DNA of 64,000 nucleotides from Alteromonas sp. CI.11.F.A3 (GCF_032925565.1 NZ_CP136708.1:682001-746000); one strand, 5' to 3'. Shown: positions 9,455 to 18,490, counted from the stretch's first letter. Numbers and translations: made by a program. The notes: generated by a model from the sequence alone, not told the origin.

Positions 9455-9619
9455 CTAATGCTGTTGTTCTTCAGTTTGCTTGCTAGCAAAAATCTTGGAT
9501 TTCTTTTGGATCTTACATCCTAAAATATTTTGAGCATTTTTCCGACCTATATAGTAAGCCACTGTATAGGGGTGAGCACGCCTGAAGAACCTTGAAAATG
9601 ATTTAACTACATTGTTCAT
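9455..9619 (-). CDS. Small basic protein of unknown function (54 residues)
   Basis: The start at 9619 is supported by a strong ribosome-binding site on the minus strand (AAAAGGAG, seven bases before ATG). The product begins MNNVVKSFSRFFRRAHPY and is rich in Lys/Arg, with YYIGRKNAQNILGC in the middle and a polar Gln/Glu/His end. There is no signal peptide or membrane segment. It ends next to a hairpin that could serve as its terminator, which also argues for a genuine gene. I recognise no family. It is too short for many gene callers. Confidence 0.6.
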   Translation of the reverse strand: MNNVVKSFSRFFRRAHPYTVAYYIGRKNAQNILGCKIQKKSKIFASKQTEEQQH

Positions 9620-9821
9620 AATGGTACTCCTTTTAATTCTGCCCAAAATAAGCATACGTATATTTAATAATTATGTCAACACTGTCACAAAAGAAACTTA
9701 GAAGAAATTATCTTCATTTTTAGTGTAATTATTTGTTTACGGTTGCGTATGATCTAATTTAAAAGTAAGTGATCTAATGAATGAGTAATGAAATTGCTAT
9801 GAAGTGAATTTGAGCGGGGCG

Positions 9822-9854
9822 AAAAAAAGGCTCCGTAACCAAGTGGTTAGGAGC
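9822..9854 (-). terminator. Terminator of the cytochrome bd operon
   Basis: On the minus strand the stem ggctcc-taacc pairs with ggtta-ggagcc (one bulged base) and is followed by a run of seven T residues. It lies about 60 bases after the cioB stop codon. Confidence 0.9.
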
Positions 9855-9913
9855 CCATCATCTTTCTCAATGGTGAACCGGTGCTAGAAAGTGCTAAAAG
9901 ATGCTATAAGAAG

Positions 9914-10924
9914 CTAATAGTAGCTAAGCTTTTCCGACTTACCTGAAAATATTTTGTATACCATCGCGGTGTAAGCAAGAATACAAGGCACTACAATAAC
10001 CACACCCACTAATAAGAAGCGCAGTGAGTTGGCGTCGCTTAGTGCATCTTGCACCGTAAGGTGCCCTGGGATGACAAACGGATAGTAACTTACCCCGAAA
10101 GCCGTAAAGCAAAGTACAAATACGGTTAATGCTATAGCAAAAGGCATCCATTCACCTTTACCGCCCGCATCAGGTAGTTTTTTCAATAACACACCACACA
10201 AGCTGAGCAATAAAAAGCAGGCAACGGGAATAGCCATCAATACATAGCCAATCGTGGATGATAACCACAAATCACGCACATCATCATGTAAGGTCAAGTT
10301 TGCGAGGCTTACCGCCACTATACCTATTGAAAGGGCAAACAACCCTCTGCGCGCCCAGTAATAGGCTTTGGCTTGTAAATCGTTTTCAGCCTTTAATATT
10401 AGCCAGCACGAGCCAATAAAAGCATAAGCAGCCGTTACCCCAATCGCCGACAGTAAGGCAAACCCTTGTGCCCATAAGTCGGTACGTAGGCCGGTAACAT
10501 AGATACCTAGCATGTAACCTTGTGCAAGCGTGGTAAGTAATGAACCGTACTTAAAGGTAAGATCCCACTTACGTTTATGTACTTGAACCACCTTTGCCCT
10601 AAAATCAAAAGAGACGCCACGCAAAATGAGCCCCAATAGCATGATGGTGGCTGGAATATATAGGCTTTGAAGTACCTCACTGTGTGCCTCGGGAAAGGCA
10701 ATCAGCAAAAGTCCCACGGCCAATACTAACCAGGTTTCATTGGCATCCCAATAGGGCCCAATAGACGCAATCATATCATCACGAAACTTCTCTTCTCGGG
10801 GCGGTATTAAAACACCCACCCCTAAGTCGTAACCATCTAAAATAGCGTAGAGCAATACTGCCAGCCCAAGCAAGCCAACGTAGATATTCCCTAAGGTTTC
10901 TGCTGATACATTTTCAAATAACAT
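9914..10924 (-). CDS. cioB: Cytochrome bd-type quinol oxidase subunit II (cyanide-insensitive type)
   Basis: The 336-residue product is a multi-span membrane protein of the CydB family. It has the conserved segments AILDGYDLGVG (about residues 27-37), GPYWDANETWLV (about residues 52-63) and LRGVSFDFR. It is shorter than the E. coli CydB (379 residues) and pairs with a short-Q-loop subunit I, so it matches the CIO/CydB of Pseudomonas-type oxidases. It lacks a following cydX-type small gene within the short space before the terminator. It lies nine bases after cioA in the same operon. The symbol cydB is also used. Confidence 0.95.
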   Translation of the reverse strand: MLFENVSAETLGNIYVGLLGLAVLLYAILDGYDLGVGVLIPPREEKFRDDMIASIGPYWDANETWLVLAVGLLLIAFPEAHSEVLQSLYIPATIMLLGLILRGVSFDFRAKVVQVHKRKWDLTFKYGSLLTTLAQGYMLGIYVTGLRTDLWAQGFALLSAIGVTAAYAFIGSCWLILKAENDLQAKAYYWARRGLFALSIGIVAVSLANLTLHDDVRDLWLSSTIGYVLMAIPVACFLLLSLCGVLLKKLPDAGGKGEWMPFAIALTVFVLCFTAFGVSYYPFVIPGHLTVQDALSDANSLRFLLVGVVIVVPCILAYTAMVYKIFSGKSEKLSYY

Positions 10925-10933
10925 AACTGCTCC

Positions 10934-12295
10934 TTACGTGTTGGCCGGCGACATTTTGCTGGCTTTGGCCATTTCACGCTCTTCTGTAGAAATCTCTTCA
11001 ATTTCAACAGCGCGGCGACACATCAGCATTAGCGTTCCCATATAAGCGAACAGCAAAATAGTATAAATCGTGGCGTACATAGTGAACGAGAAAGCGATAT
11101 TAGCAGGAGGTAGTGTTGTTACCGCTTCTTGTGTACGTAAAACACCACTAACAAGATAAGGCTGCCTGCCAATTTCAGTTACATACCAACCGGCTAAGGT
11201 TGCAATCCAGCCGCTGAATGCCATGCCAGCGAATACACGCTTAAGCCAAATTGGGAATGACTTTCCTCGTAATAGATAACTACTACCAAGCCATGAAACC
11301 GCCAACATTAAAAAGCCCATGCCTACCATCACCCGGAATCCGAAGAACACAGGTGCTACTGGGGGATGCTCGCCTTTAAAGTCGTTCAGGCCTTGAATTT
11401 TGCCATCCATTTTATGAGTTAAAATGAGACTGGCGCCGTTGGGTACCGGTATTTCAAAGTGATTTTCTCTGCTTTCTTCATCTGGAATGGCAAAAAGCAG
11501 TAAGGGCGCGCCCTCGGTGGTATCCCACAAGCCTTCCATTGCGGCAACTTTCTGCGGTTGATGCTCAAGGGTATTTAATCCATGCATATCGCCTGCAAAA
11601 ATCTGCAAAGGAATAAGTACTGCCGCGGTATAGGTGGCAGTTTTAAGGGCAAGCTTTGGCGCCAGTTTGTCATCGCCTTTCAGCATACGGTAGGCCGATA
11701 AGCCGGCTATTAAAAAGCTGGCCGTCAGGCCCGAGGCTAACATCATGTGTACAAAGCGATAAGGAAACGAAGGATTAAAAATAATTTCGCTCCAATCTAC
11801 GGCATATACAACGCCGTCGATAATTTCATGCCCTTGAGGCGTTTGCATCCAACTGTTGAGCGCTAGAATCCAAAAGGCTGACATGGTAGTGCCCACCGCC
11901 ACAATTAATGTTGAAAGGGTGTGCAACCAGTTAGGTACCCGACGAATACCAAACAACATAATACCTAGGAACGTGGCTTCTAAGAAAAACGCAGTAAGGA
12001 CTTCGTAACCTAGTAGTGGGCCCGCTACATTACCCACTCGCTCCATAAAGCCGGGCCAGTTAGTACCAAATTGGAAAGACATGGTCACGCCACTTACTAC
12101 ACCAAGTGCAAAGCTAAGTGCGAATACGCGCACCCAAAAGCGGTACATACGCATCCATACTGGATGACCGGTTACATTTGAGCGAAACTTGAAGTAAAAA
12201 AGGAACCATCCCATTGCCATGGTGATAGTTGGAAACAGGATATGAAAGCTAATATTTAATGCAAATTGTAAACGAGACAGCAAAAACGCATCCAC
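10934..12295 (-). CDS. cioA: Cytochrome bd-type quinol oxidase subunit I (cyanide-insensitive type)
   Basis: The 453-residue product is a CydA-family haem subunit with about nine membrane segments. It begins LSRLQFALNISFHILFP, with the axial His of haem b595 expected in this first helix. It also carries SFQFGTNWPGF and GYEVLTAFFLEA. The region between helices VI and VII (the quinol-binding Q-loop) is short compared with E. coli CydA (522 residues), the hallmark of the cyanide-insensitive oxidase CIO. The enzyme reduces oxygen with quinol without pumping protons through a haem-copper centre. It follows a GbsR/MarR-type regulator by 11 bases and is probably cotranscribed with it. Confidence 0.95.
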   Translation of the reverse strand: MDAFLLSRLQFALNISFHILFPTITMAMGWFLFYFKFRSNVTGHPVWMRMYRFWVRVFALSFALGVVSGVTMSFQFGTNWPGFMERVGNVAGPLLGYEVLTAFFLEATFLGIMLFGIRRVPNWLHTLSTLIVAVGTTMSAFWILALNSWMQTPQGHEIIDGVVYAVDWSEIIFNPSFPYRFVHMMLASGLTASFLIAGLSAYRMLKGDDKLAPKLALKTATYTAAVLIPLQIFAGDMHGLNTLEHQPQKVAAMEGLWDTTEGAPLLLFAIPDEESRENHFEIPVPNGASLILTHKMDGKIQGLNDFKGEHPPVAPVFFGFRVMVGMGFLMLAVSWLGSSYLLRGKSFPIWLKRVFAGMAFSGWIATLAGWYVTEIGRQPYLVSGVLRTQEAVTTLPPANIAFSFTMYATIYTILLFAYMGTLMLMCRRAVEIEEISTEEREMAKASKMSPANT

Positions 12296-12306
12296 AGATA
12301 GTCTCC

Positions 12307-12864
12307 TTAGTTAACGGAATTTTTTCCCGGTAGAATTTTGTCTTTCAGTTCTAACATACGGCCAACACCCGAGCCGAGTTTCATCAAGGTGTTAAGTTTA
12401 TCTGGCCCCAAATTCTGAAGCTCCTGTGACCACGCAGTAACCGACTCTAATAAGTCGTGAATTTCATTCAGCTTATCTTGAGCGTTTGCTTCAGTTTTGT
12501 TGGCGGGAGTGTCTAGTAATAAATCCCGCAATAAACTCATGGTAGGATCTATTTCGCGCTTGCGGCGCTCTTCAAATACGCGGTTGGCAAGCGTCCAAAT
12601 ATCTCCGCCAGCTATAAAGAACTCTTTTCGTTCACCAGGAACAAGGTGTTGTTTTACCAAGCGCCACGACTGTAGCTCCTTCAACCCCATGCTGGTGTTG
12701 CCGCGAGATATATTGAGCGCGTCGGCAATTTCTTGTGCTGAAATGGGCTCATCAGCAAGTACAATAAGCGCCAAAATTTGGCCCACAGTGCGATTAAAGC
12801 CCCAACGACTGCCCATTTCACCGAAGTGCATAACCGCAGAAGTAATAAGTGGTGTCATTTTCAT
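12307..12864 (-). CDS. GbsR/MarR-family transcriptional regulator
   Basis: The product (185 residues from the ATG at 12864) has a winged helix-turn-helix of the GbsR/MarR type, with LADEPISAQEIADALNIS and RGNTSMGLKELQSWRLV (about residues 35-75), followed by a long helical C-terminal part. A longer reading from 12930 is open, but it would place a promoter-like region, an FNR-type box and a palindrome inside the gene, so 12864 is preferred. It lies 11 bases upstream of cioA. By position it probably controls this oxidase operon and itself. Its ligand is unknown; known GbsR members sense choline, but nothing here supports that. Confidence 0.88.
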   Translation of the reverse strand: MKMTPLITSAVMHFGEMGSRWGFNRTVGQILALIVLADEPISAQEIADALNISRGNTSMGLKELQSWRLVKQHLVPGERKEFFIAGGDIWTLANRVFEERRKREIDPTMSLLRDLLLDTPANKTEANAQDKLNEIHDLLESVTAWSQELQNLGPDKLNTLMKLGSGVGRMLELKDKILPGKNSVN

Positions 12865-12878
12865 ATCTATACCTGCTG

Positions 12879-12902
12879 AACTTTCAGAAATTACTGAAAG
12901 TT
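12879..12902. promoter_or_regulatory. Palindromic operator candidate before the regulator-cioAB operon
   Basis: AACTTTCAG, a six-base spacer, then CTGAAAGTT form a perfect 9+9 bp inverted repeat 14 bases upstream of the regulator's start codon. It overlaps the proposed -10 element (TAAACT, 12904-12899 on the minus strand). A repressor bound here would block transcription, and autoregulation by the GbsR-type protein is the simplest reading. Confidence 0.65.
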
Positions 12903-12913
12903 TATGCCGAAGT

Positions 12914-12927
12914 TTGATTGAGATCAA
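12914..12927. promoter_or_regulatory. FNR/Anr-type binding site and -35 region
   Basis: TTGATTGAGATCAA is an exact match to the FNR consensus TTGAT-N4-ATCAA. On the minus strand its first six bases (TTGATC) also form a fair -35 box, 17 bases before TAAACT. An FNR-type protein bound over the -35 would repress; a class II activation arrangement using a different -10 cannot be excluded. Anr represses cioAB in Pseudomonas, which would agree with repression here. Confidence 0.75.
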
Positions 12928-13130
12928 CAAGTATCAGATGAAAATTATGTTAGGAGGAGTAAGAAAACACTTAAATGAGCAGTTGGATCTTATTTACATA
13001 ATATGAAGCTCATTGGTCTTTATCGGATTAATGACTTACCGCGAAAGATGCAACGCAAACTAACTGCAACACTATCCTAGCAATCGTAAAATTAAGAAGG
13101 AATTCAGTCTCAACTTTACGTTTCGATAGG

Positions 13131-13160
13131 TTGTTAAGTGTAAAATATAGATGCTATAAA
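13131..13160 (+). promoter_or_regulatory. Possible promoter for the downstream secreted-protein gene
   Basis: TTGTTA (13131-13136) and TATAAA (13155-13160) are spaced by 18 bases and lie about 70 bases upstream of the next gene. The rest of the 12928-13232 interval shows no gene or clear structure. Confidence 0.4.
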
Positions 13161-13232
13161 TAACCTAGAGTTAAATAGGAAATGCGATGTTGAGGCTTAT
13201 GGCTCTTCCTCGCTAAAAATTAGGGATAAATT

Positions 13233-14261
13233 TTGAAGGTATTTTCTGCGTTATTATGCGTGTCATTGATAATGGTAAGCGCTTCCTCTTTTGGCAGCAG
13301 CAAAAAAGTTAAAGCCGCCAAATTAATAAAAAATGCTAATACAGTGGAGGATGCCTTCACTTCTCGCGGTGGTATGGAAGGTTGGACAAGAGTTTCATTC
13401 ATAATAGATACAGACGGAACAACGAAAGATATCGTTGTTTTTGATTATTCAGGTAAAGACCGGTATGTGAAAAAAAGCACTAAACTAGTTCAAAACCTAC
13501 AGTATTCCCCCGCATCAATTAATGAAAAACCGGTAACCAGTGCTCAAATCTTGTTTGTTAAACACACTTACTCAGAAGCTGGTCATAGCGAAGGTAGTGT
13601 CACGCCTGCCTTTGCAAAAGAATACCAAGCTATAATAGACGCACTTACTAGCCCTTCCGCGAATATGTCTAGCATAAAAGTATCCATAGACGAGTTGGTA
13701 GAAGATCATACTAAGAATTTAAATGAGCATGCTTTAGCTGCGTGGTTAAAATCTATCTATTATTATAAGAATGAAGATTTTTTAGAATATATGCGCCAAT
13801 CTCAAATTACGGTAGATTTATACGAATACCTACCTGTCGCAATATTGGCTAAATCTACGGTGAACCTTTTTCAGTCACAGCTTTACTACGGTAATTTCAA
13901 TGGTGCCTCTGAAACCCTTGCGCGTATGGGAAGTGTTGATGGCCTCAATTTATCTCAACAAACCCATCAACAATTTGCCGACGCGCTTAAGGCTTCTAAG
14001 GCGACTGAATCATCAAATGTTACTAAAGGTCAGCTCAGTAGTTTAGGCGCGTGGTCTCAAGCTTATGAGTTCTCAACATTCAAAGTTGACGTTTCTCAAG
14101 GGAGTGTTGATTCAGTGGAACTTAGATGTAACGACTATCAACAAAAATATGTAGAAGGTTGGGAGAACCAAATAGATTTTCCGGCGCAAGCTTCTAATTG
14201 TATTTTGTTAATCAGAGGGGATGCGGGCGCAACATTTGATATTCTTGAAATTACGAGTTGA
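13233..14261 (+). CDS. Secreted protein with a TonB-C-like domain
   Basis: The start is a TTG at 13233 with an AGGGA site upstream. An N-terminal signal peptide (LLCVSLIMVSASSFGS) is followed by a domain at about residues 45-110 that recalls the C-terminal domain of TonB energy transducers: EGWTRVSFIIDTDGTTKDIVV and a later QYSPAS. There is no membrane anchor with a Pro-rich linker, so it is not a working TonB; free TonB-C-like domains of this kind occur in periplasmic proteins of marine gammaproteobacteria. The remaining 220 residues are unrecognised and may be helical repeats followed by a beta domain with two Cys. Monocistronic by appearance. Confidence 0.75.
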   Translation: MKVFSALLCVSLIMVSASSFGSSKKVKAAKLIKNANTVEDAFTSRGGMEGWTRVSFIIDTDGTTKDIVVFDYSGKDRYVKKSTKLVQNLQYSPASINEKPVTSAQILFVKHTYSEAGHSEGSVTPAFAKEYQAIIDALTSPSANMSSIKVSIDELVEDHTKNLNEHALAAWLKSIYYYKNEDFLEYMRQSQITVDLYEYLPVAILAKSTVNLFQSQLYYGNFNGASETLARMGSVDGLNLSQQTHQQFADALKASKATESSNVTKGQLSSLGAWSQAYEFSTFKVDVSQGSVDSVELRCNDYQQKYVEGWENQIDFPAQASNCILLIRGDAGATFDILEITS

Positions 14262-14354
14262 ATAATCACGAAAGCGAGCGCTGATACGCACATCGATTGA
14301 TTACAATGCCGCTCTTCTCAAGTGCGAGTTCAAGGTGCTGTCAAAGCGGCCACT

Positions 14355-14420
14355 GAGAGCGGCTAAAGAAAGCGCCCAATGAGAGCGGCTAAAGAGAGCA
14401 GCTAAATAGAGCAGCGAAGG
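14355..14420 (+). repeat. Short imperfect tandem repeat
   Basis: Four degenerate copies of a unit close to gagagcggctaaaga lie between two convergent genes (copies begin near 14355, 14381, 14394 and 14408). No function is evident. Confidence 0.5.
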
Positions 14421-14422
14421 AG

Positions 14423-15406
14423 CTACCAACGTCTAATCATGGTTTTATAAACATCAGGGTCGAGTAGGCTTTCTCGCTTGCTTTTTACGCCATCAAGCAT
14501 AGCCATTGCATCAGCTTTAGACTCATACGTGATGCCATCAATGACGTAAACACTGTTATCGCCAGGTAATGCTTTATCTAATGGGTAGGCAATAGGTGTA
14601 TCCAATGCCACAAGGCTCACGCTAGTTTCACCAATATAGTCAGCGATACCATCGTTATTTATATCTTTGGAAAGCCACGGTAGCCCTAGAATTTTATTAT
14701 AACTGCCGTCCTGCTGCATAACTTGAATCGTTTGTTCAAACGCGTCAATAGTGGCCTTAGCATTCGGTGTATTGTCGCCAAGCGCCAATGAAAAACCTGC
14801 GTTCATTAATGCTGCTGAAGACACGTGTAAAAGTTCTTCGCCGTCTTTTTCAAGCAGCAAATTGAATTCTTCAATAAGCAATCGTGTAGTAATTAAATAC
14901 GGGGCTCTATCGTCGGCTAGCTGCTTAAAAGCGTCGAATGTACTGGGATTACGCGACCATTTCACTTCTTTGAGCAAACGAAACTTCGGCGTATTAGCAA
15001 AACGGTTTTCTATTGCCACACGACTGTCTTTTAGATGCGGTATTAGCATTATTTCTTCAACATCGTATTTTTTGCCAGTGGCATATAAATAGATGGGCAA
15101 GTAGGGGGCGGATAGGGTAATGGCGTCTTTTCTTTCGCCTAAGTCTATATACGCGAACTCGCCATCCACCTTACCCGAGCGTACCGCGCTACCTAAGAAG
15201 GCGTCGCGCATAACTTGAAGCTCTAGGTCGGTTCGCATTCGCGAGAACGCCGTTTCGACGATAGACGTGAGTCTTGAAGGTTCGCCCTCATCGCTTACGT
15301 AAGTTTCAAATGGTGCTGCGGCAAGTGTGACACTATTTGCCTTTAACGGCGCCACAACTATGATAAAACTTAATAAAGCGATGACTCTCACCAACACGGG
15401 CGACAT
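14423..15406 (-). CDS. Periplasmic solute-binding-like protein (family 3 type)
   Basis: The 327-residue product has a signal peptide (VIALLSFIIVVAPLKANS) and a periplasmic binding-protein fold with VTLAAAPFETYVSDEGEPSRL at the start and DGSYNKILGLPWL near residue 240, features of family 3 extracellular solute-binding proteins. The C-terminal 75 residues, with DINNDGIADYIG, an EF-hand-like Asp-rich loop, are an addition not typical of amino-acid binding proteins. No ABC permease genes adjoin it, so it may be a sensor or orphan binding protein. An AGGAG site touches the ATG; the in-frame GTG at 15397 has better spacing and may be the true start. Confidence 0.8.
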   Translation of the reverse strand: MSPVLVRVIALLSFIIVVAPLKANSVTLAAAPFETYVSDEGEPSRLTSIVETAFSRMRTDLELQVMRDAFLGSAVRSGKVDGEFAYIDLGERKDAITLSAPYLPIYLYATGKKYDVEEIMLIPHLKDSRVAIENRFANTPKFRLLKEVKWSRNPSTFDAFKQLADDRAPYLITTRLLIEEFNLLLEKDGEELLHVSSAALMNAGFSLALGDNTPNAKATIDAFEQTIQVMQQDGSYNKILGLPWLSKDINNDGIADYIGETSVSLVALDTPIAYPLDKALPGDNSVYVIDGITYESKADAMAMLDGVKSKRESLLDPDVYKTMIRRW

Positions 15407-15464
15407 CTCCTAAACAACGTTATTATTATCTATTGGCGCTATTACTCTTTAACAAGTATAGCCG

Positions 15465-16847
15465 TTACTGGCCAAAACTGCCTGCAGCGCCTGGGAATAC
15501 AACGGGGCTTTCAATACCATCGTTGTTCACGCTGGCCACCCCGAAAAAGTAGTTATCAATCACTACGTTTTCTAGTGTAGCTTCGTTCACCTTACCAACA
15601 AACTTACTGAATTCCCATTGCGGTGCATCGGTATGACGCCAGTAAACTTTGTAGCCTGCCAGCTGAGGGTTTTGCGCTGCATCTGCCGCTTCCCACATTA
15701 GTGTAGTAGAGGGCTGAACGGCGCCTTTAATGGTGACCTTGGCAGGCGGGTTCGGTGCCCAAGCCATAGCCGCTAGCGATACGGCGTTTAAGCCAGTAAG
15801 CTTGGCTGCGTAGTCAAAATTCACACCATCTAAGGTATCGCCGTATTTGATACCGTCTTCTTCTCTAAGGTCTTGATGCTGGCGAGTGTAGTTTTCATTG
15901 GTTTCCATAATACGAATACCGGGAAAACCTAAATCGTTGAAAGGGCGATGATGTCCACCACGACCAAAGCGATCTAGTCGATAAATAACCATGGTGTCTA
16001 GATTCTCGATGTATTGGTCGGCAATGTTATCGATGTATCTTGCTAAGTTTCTGCTTGGTGAATCTACTTCGCCACCGGTGAAGCGGCGGGTGCGTGCTTC
16101 ATCTGGGGTTTCGGTTACTCGCGTGCCTTCTGCAAATATACGCGCGGTGGTGTTGTTGATAACGCCGTTAACGCCTTCAATGTTGCCAATCATGTCATTG
16201 TTCAATACGGCTTTTAATCGCCAGCCGTCTTTTTGTGCTTGGTTTGCCATAATACGCCCACCAAACAAGCCTTGTTCTTCCCCTGCTAGCGCGGCGTACA
16301 CAATGCTGCCGTTAAATGTATATTTCGATAATATGCGTGCGGCTTCCAGTGTGCCAGCTACCCCAGACGCATTGTCGTTTGCGCCAGGTGAATCTGATGT
16401 GAAATCCATCACATCAGATACGCGAGAATCGATATCACCCGACATCATGACGTAGCGTTCTGGATCGGTACTGCCGCGTTGAATAGCAATAACACTTACC
16501 ACGTCGACAGGGTCAGGAATGCGCTTCTCACCGCTAATGGTTTCAGACTGAAAGTATACTTCTAAGCAACCGCCACACTCAGCTGATATTTTTTCAAACT
16601 CAGCCTTAATCCACCGCCTTGCTGCCCCAATGCCGCGGGAGTCTGATTCAGTTTCAGATAAGGTGTGTCGCGTACCAAAATTCACCAGTGTGGTGATATC
16701 GCTTTCAATGCGCTTAGGGGAAATGTCTTCGGCAATGTTATACAAGGATTGCTGCTGCGCACTTTGCGCCTGCGCGTTAAATGCAAAAGTAAGAGGGAGT
16801 GCAGCTAACGCTGAAATTTTTACGAATGTAGGAATGCTTTTTATCAT
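15465..16847 (-). CDS. Secreted M28-family metallopeptidase with a fibronectin type III-like tail
   Basis: From the ATG at 16847 (GGAG six to seven bases upstream) the product has 460 residues. A signal peptide ends in AFNAQAQ. The M28 zinc peptidase core shows GANDNASG (bridging Asp), AGEEQGLFGG (catalytic Glu pair) and NNDMIG (Asp ligand). The first ligand, normally the His of a G-H-x-D-S motif, reads SGDIDSR, with Asp where His is expected. A C-terminal domain of about 90 residues (PAKVTIKGAVQPSTTLMWEA onward, with YKVYWRH) resembles a fibronectin type III fold. In the family these are aminopeptidases. Secreted, presumably for peptide scavenging. Confidence 0.88.
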   Translation of the reverse strand: MIKSIPTFVKISALAALPLTFAFNAQAQSAQQQSLYNIAEDISPKRIESDITTLVNFGTRHTLSETESDSRGIGAARRWIKAEFEKISAECGGCLEVYFQSETISGEKRIPDPVDVVSVIAIQRGSTDPERYVMMSGDIDSRVSDVMDFTSDSPGANDNASGVAGTLEAARILSKYTFNGSIVYAALAGEEQGLFGGRIMANQAQKDGWRLKAVLNNDMIGNIEGVNGVINNTTARIFAEGTRVTETPDEARTRRFTGGEVDSPSRNLARYIDNIADQYIENLDTMVIYRLDRFGRGGHHRPFNDLGFPGIRIMETNENYTRQHQDLREEDGIKYGDTLDGVNFDYAAKLTGLNAVSLAAMAWAPNPPAKVTIKGAVQPSTTLMWEAADAAQNPQLAGYKVYWRHTDAPQWEFSKFVGKVNEATLENVVIDNYFFGVASVNNDGIESPVVFPGAAGSFGQ

Positions 16848-16948
16848 TGTTTTCTCCATATTTTTTACCACCATACTGGATACGAGAGAAAGCAACAAAT
16901 GGGGTTAACGTGTGGAGAAGTTAATGGTCGAATTAAAAGGTGTATTAA

Positions 16949-16976
16949 GAATAGCCTCTTTAAAAAGAGGCTATTC
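16949..16976 (-). terminator. Hairpin after the lipoprotein gene
   Basis: A 12-bp perfect stem (gaatagcctctt with its complement) and a four-base loop lie 25 bases after the lipoprotein stop codon. The following T-run is weak on the minus strand. Confidence 0.65.
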
Positions 16977-17000
16977 GCAAAGGTGAAAGTAAGTAGCTAA

Positions 17001-18359
17001 CTATCTGGCTATATAAAGTGCACCAAATGAAGAATTACTCCAATCAGATAAAGACTCAAGATAATCTGTTGTATCTAGTACGTCCTCTGCTCGCAAATAC
17101 AGGAAGCCAGACTCTATTTCCTGTGTTACGTCTAAATCTAGTTCGAAAGGTAAAACAACATCATCAAAATTTAGCGTTTCAAGAATGCTCATTGAGCCTT
17201 GAGCGGGAGTGGTTAAACTGAAAGTGAACTCTTCATATGAGGCGAAATAAAAGTAAATATTGTCGGCTCCGGTATTTGAGAAATCATAATCGTCGCCTGA
17301 AAGCATATCTTGAGCGGCTTCAAGGAATGGGGTTGGTTCCATCACGGTAAAATCGACGACGCCTGCATAATCTGAATCGACCGAAACACCAGACACCATG
17401 TCCATCCAAACGTAACCTTCTATGCCATCAAAAAGCATCTCATCATCGGTTGTTTCTACAAATGTAAGATAAGTTTCTAAGTTTTCGCTTTCACTGTAAA
17501 TGGGTAGACCCGGCGGTAAAAAGGCGAGTGAGTCAGCGCCTGTGTAAAAATCGTAAGAGTATAAATCTTCAATTTGGCTAGAACTTGATACACGGTAATC
17601 GCTTTCAGTAAATACAGGTGTATTGGTGACTAGGTAGGGAACGTTGGTATTAAGGTGTGCATCTGATAGTGAAATATCATTGGTAGTATCAAAGTCATAA
17701 TCGGATATCTGAGCACTATACACCTCTATTTCTTGGTACGGCTGGCCGTTGGAGGCAGTTGAAATAACTAATGCTAAACTAGGCCATTCGCCATCAACAG
17801 CTCTACATACTTCGGCTTCAGCTACTTCGTCAATGCCATAAGAATACGTTTGCTCATTGCTATTAGCCGCAGACGCACGCACACTTACATTACCTGATAC
17901 CGTAAATTCACCGATATCAAAAGTGACATTTTCGCATTCACATTCAGTCACATTATCTTCGGCACCTGGAAAGGAGGTCATATTAAGAATTTTATCGGCG
18001 GTAACCGACACGTAGGTTTTTACTTCAGGAAAGCGGCCACTGTCGCCGATTGAGAAAGTAATTGAGCTGAAAGTGGCTACATCACCATAGTCTATCGCAA
18101 TATCGCCATTTTCATCGGCTTCATAGACTTCTACAGCGTCGCCTGATGCATCGTGTCGTACGATAACAGCTTCAGGTTGAGGGGTAATAGTGCCGCACTT
18201 CGATGTGTAAGATGCGTTAACAATATATTCAAATGATGAGTTTCCGCCACCAGAGCCGCCAGATGGAGGCGTTTGAGTGTCAGGGGTGCTATCGCTGCCA
18301 CCGCATCCAATTAAGCTCAAGGCTATTGAAGTAGCAAGAACATTTTTGGTGTTAAGCAT
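17001..18359 (-). CDS. Acidic surface lipoprotein of unknown function
   Basis: The 452-residue product begins with a lipoprotein signal peptide; the lipobox is LIGC, followed by GGSDS and a Gly/Ser/Pro-rich linker. The mature protein is very rich in Asp, Glu, Ser and Tyr and poor in Lys, which fits an outer-membrane or extracellular protein of a marine bacterium. Two closely spaced Cys (CECEN at about residues 138-142) may form a disulfide. An AGGAG site lies six bases before the ATG. No known domain is recognised. It follows its own hairpin-bounded unit. Confidence 0.82.
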   Translation of the reverse strand: MLNTKNVLATSIALSLIGCGGSDSTPDTQTPPSGGSGGGNSSFEYIVNASYTSKCGTITPQPEAVIVRHDASGDAVEVYEADENGDIAIDYGDVATFSSITFSIGDSGRFPEVKTYVSVTADKILNMTSFPGAEDNVTECECENVTFDIGEFTVSGNVSVRASAANSNEQTYSYGIDEVAEAEVCRAVDGEWPSLALVISTASNGQPYQEIEVYSAQISDYDFDTTNDISLSDAHLNTNVPYLVTNTPVFTESDYRVSSSSQIEDLYSYDFYTGADSLAFLPPGLPIYSESENLETYLTFVETTDDEMLFDGIEGYVWMDMVSGVSVDSDYAGVVDFTVMEPTPFLEAAQDMLSGDDYDFSNTGADNIYFYFASYEEFTFSLTTPAQGSMSILETLNFDDVVLPFELDLDVTQEIESGFLYLRAEDVLDTTDYLESLSDWSNSSFGALYIAR

Positions 18360-18490
18360 GGTTTACTCCTACATACGTCAAGAAAGGCGCAAGCAAAAGC
18401 AAAGACAAATAACGCAAGTAACTCAAATAACTAAAGCGCCAATGCTTCCTGCTAGGCCAAAAGGGCTATCCCGCCCTTAAGATTACCAAT

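Noticed and set aside
12864..12930. Longer N-terminus for the GbsR-type regulator
   Set aside because: It would put the palindrome and FNR-type box within the coding sequence and adds residues unlike the family.
18360..18490. Possible cyclic-di-GMP riboswitch in the leader of the lipoprotein gene
   Set aside because: The conserved core of the known riboswitch class is not present.
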